NCBI GenBank assembly: GCA_001598975.1 | Contig: BBXU01003050.1 | Coordinates: 1 to 17,148, forward strand | Direction: 5' to 3' | Source: Parachlorella kessleri | Taxonomy: Eukaryota; Chlorophyta; Trebouxiophyceae; Chlorellales; Chlorellaceae | Length of the DNA stretch: 17,148 bases | Position numbers and translations under genes: made by a program | The notes under the pieces: model-generated | Database searches by the model: none | Told to the model about the DNA's origin: nothing | What the model saw: the letters and a program-made list of their open reading frames with translations, nothing else | Part shown: positions 17,113 through 17,148 of the stretch, in pieces | How the letters are laid out: each line of letters begins with the position of its first letter | How positions within the stretch are numbered: the stretch's first letter is position 1

Positions 17113-17148
17113 GTGGGGGGCCGGCTTAACAGGATATTTGTGGGGGTT

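Overview
The window is nuclear DNA from a eukaryote, most likely a green alga of the Chlamydomonas/volvocalean type. The evidence is GC-rich coding sequence cut into many short exons by GT-AG introns, TGTAA-type polyadenylation signals, a short telomere-like TTAGGG/TTTAGGG run inside an intron, long Ala/Gln/Pro tracts in a nuclear protein, and a gene set (Hsp33 chaperone, MOT2/MFSD5-type carrier, tRNA prenyltransferase with algal/plastid-style motifs) typical of green algae. This placement is inferred from sequence character; no database search was possible.

Layout: (1) about 361-3177, minus strand: an HSP33 redox-regulated chaperone gene with six exons, cut by the left edge before its zinc-binding C-terminus. 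(2) 3412-6965, plus strand: a six-exon gene for a predicted 608-residue nuclear protein with a basic NLS, low-complexity middle and a C-terminal domain resembling the Set2-Rpb1-interacting (SRI) fold; it is head-to-head with HSP33 across 234 bp. (3) 7868-14707, minus strand: a complete ten-exon gene for a 484-residue MFS carrier of the MOT2/MFSD5 (molybdate transporter) family, convergent with gene 2; the two candidate poly(A) signals lie 5 bp apart near 7180. (4) 15161-17112 and beyond, plus strand: the first three exons of a tRNA dimethylallyltransferase (MiaA/IPT), head-to-head with gene 3 and cut by the right edge. Exon models were built by hand: reading phases agree at every junction and the spliced products match family motifs, but no transcript evidence was available.

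The most unusual feature is not a gene. In three of the four genes, segments that straddle an exon-intron boundary have been tandemly duplicated, mostly in units of 72-107 bp. There are seven separate cases: HSP33 exon 6 acceptor (about seven copies, 84 bp), HSP33 exon 5 start (degenerate relics), MOT2-like exon 9 acceptor (three copies, 73/72 bp), exon 6 acceptor (two copies, 94 bp), exon 3 donor (two copies, 92 bp), IPT exon 2 acceptor (three copies, 95 bp) and IPT exon 3 (one decayed copy, 107 bp). They range from near-identical to badly eroded, which suggests a recurring process that multiplies splice sites and lengthens introns. In HSP33 the repeat is a multiple of three and stays open, so four acceptors could each give an in-frame protein with 0, 28, 56 or 84 extra residues. 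In the IPT gene and at MOT2-like exon 6, using an upstream copy shifts the frame.

No rRNA, tRNA, CRISPR array or recognisable transposon was found. Large stretches (8676-10674, 6966-7867, 14708-15160, 15431-16020) are intron, UTR or promoter sequence without recognisable genes.
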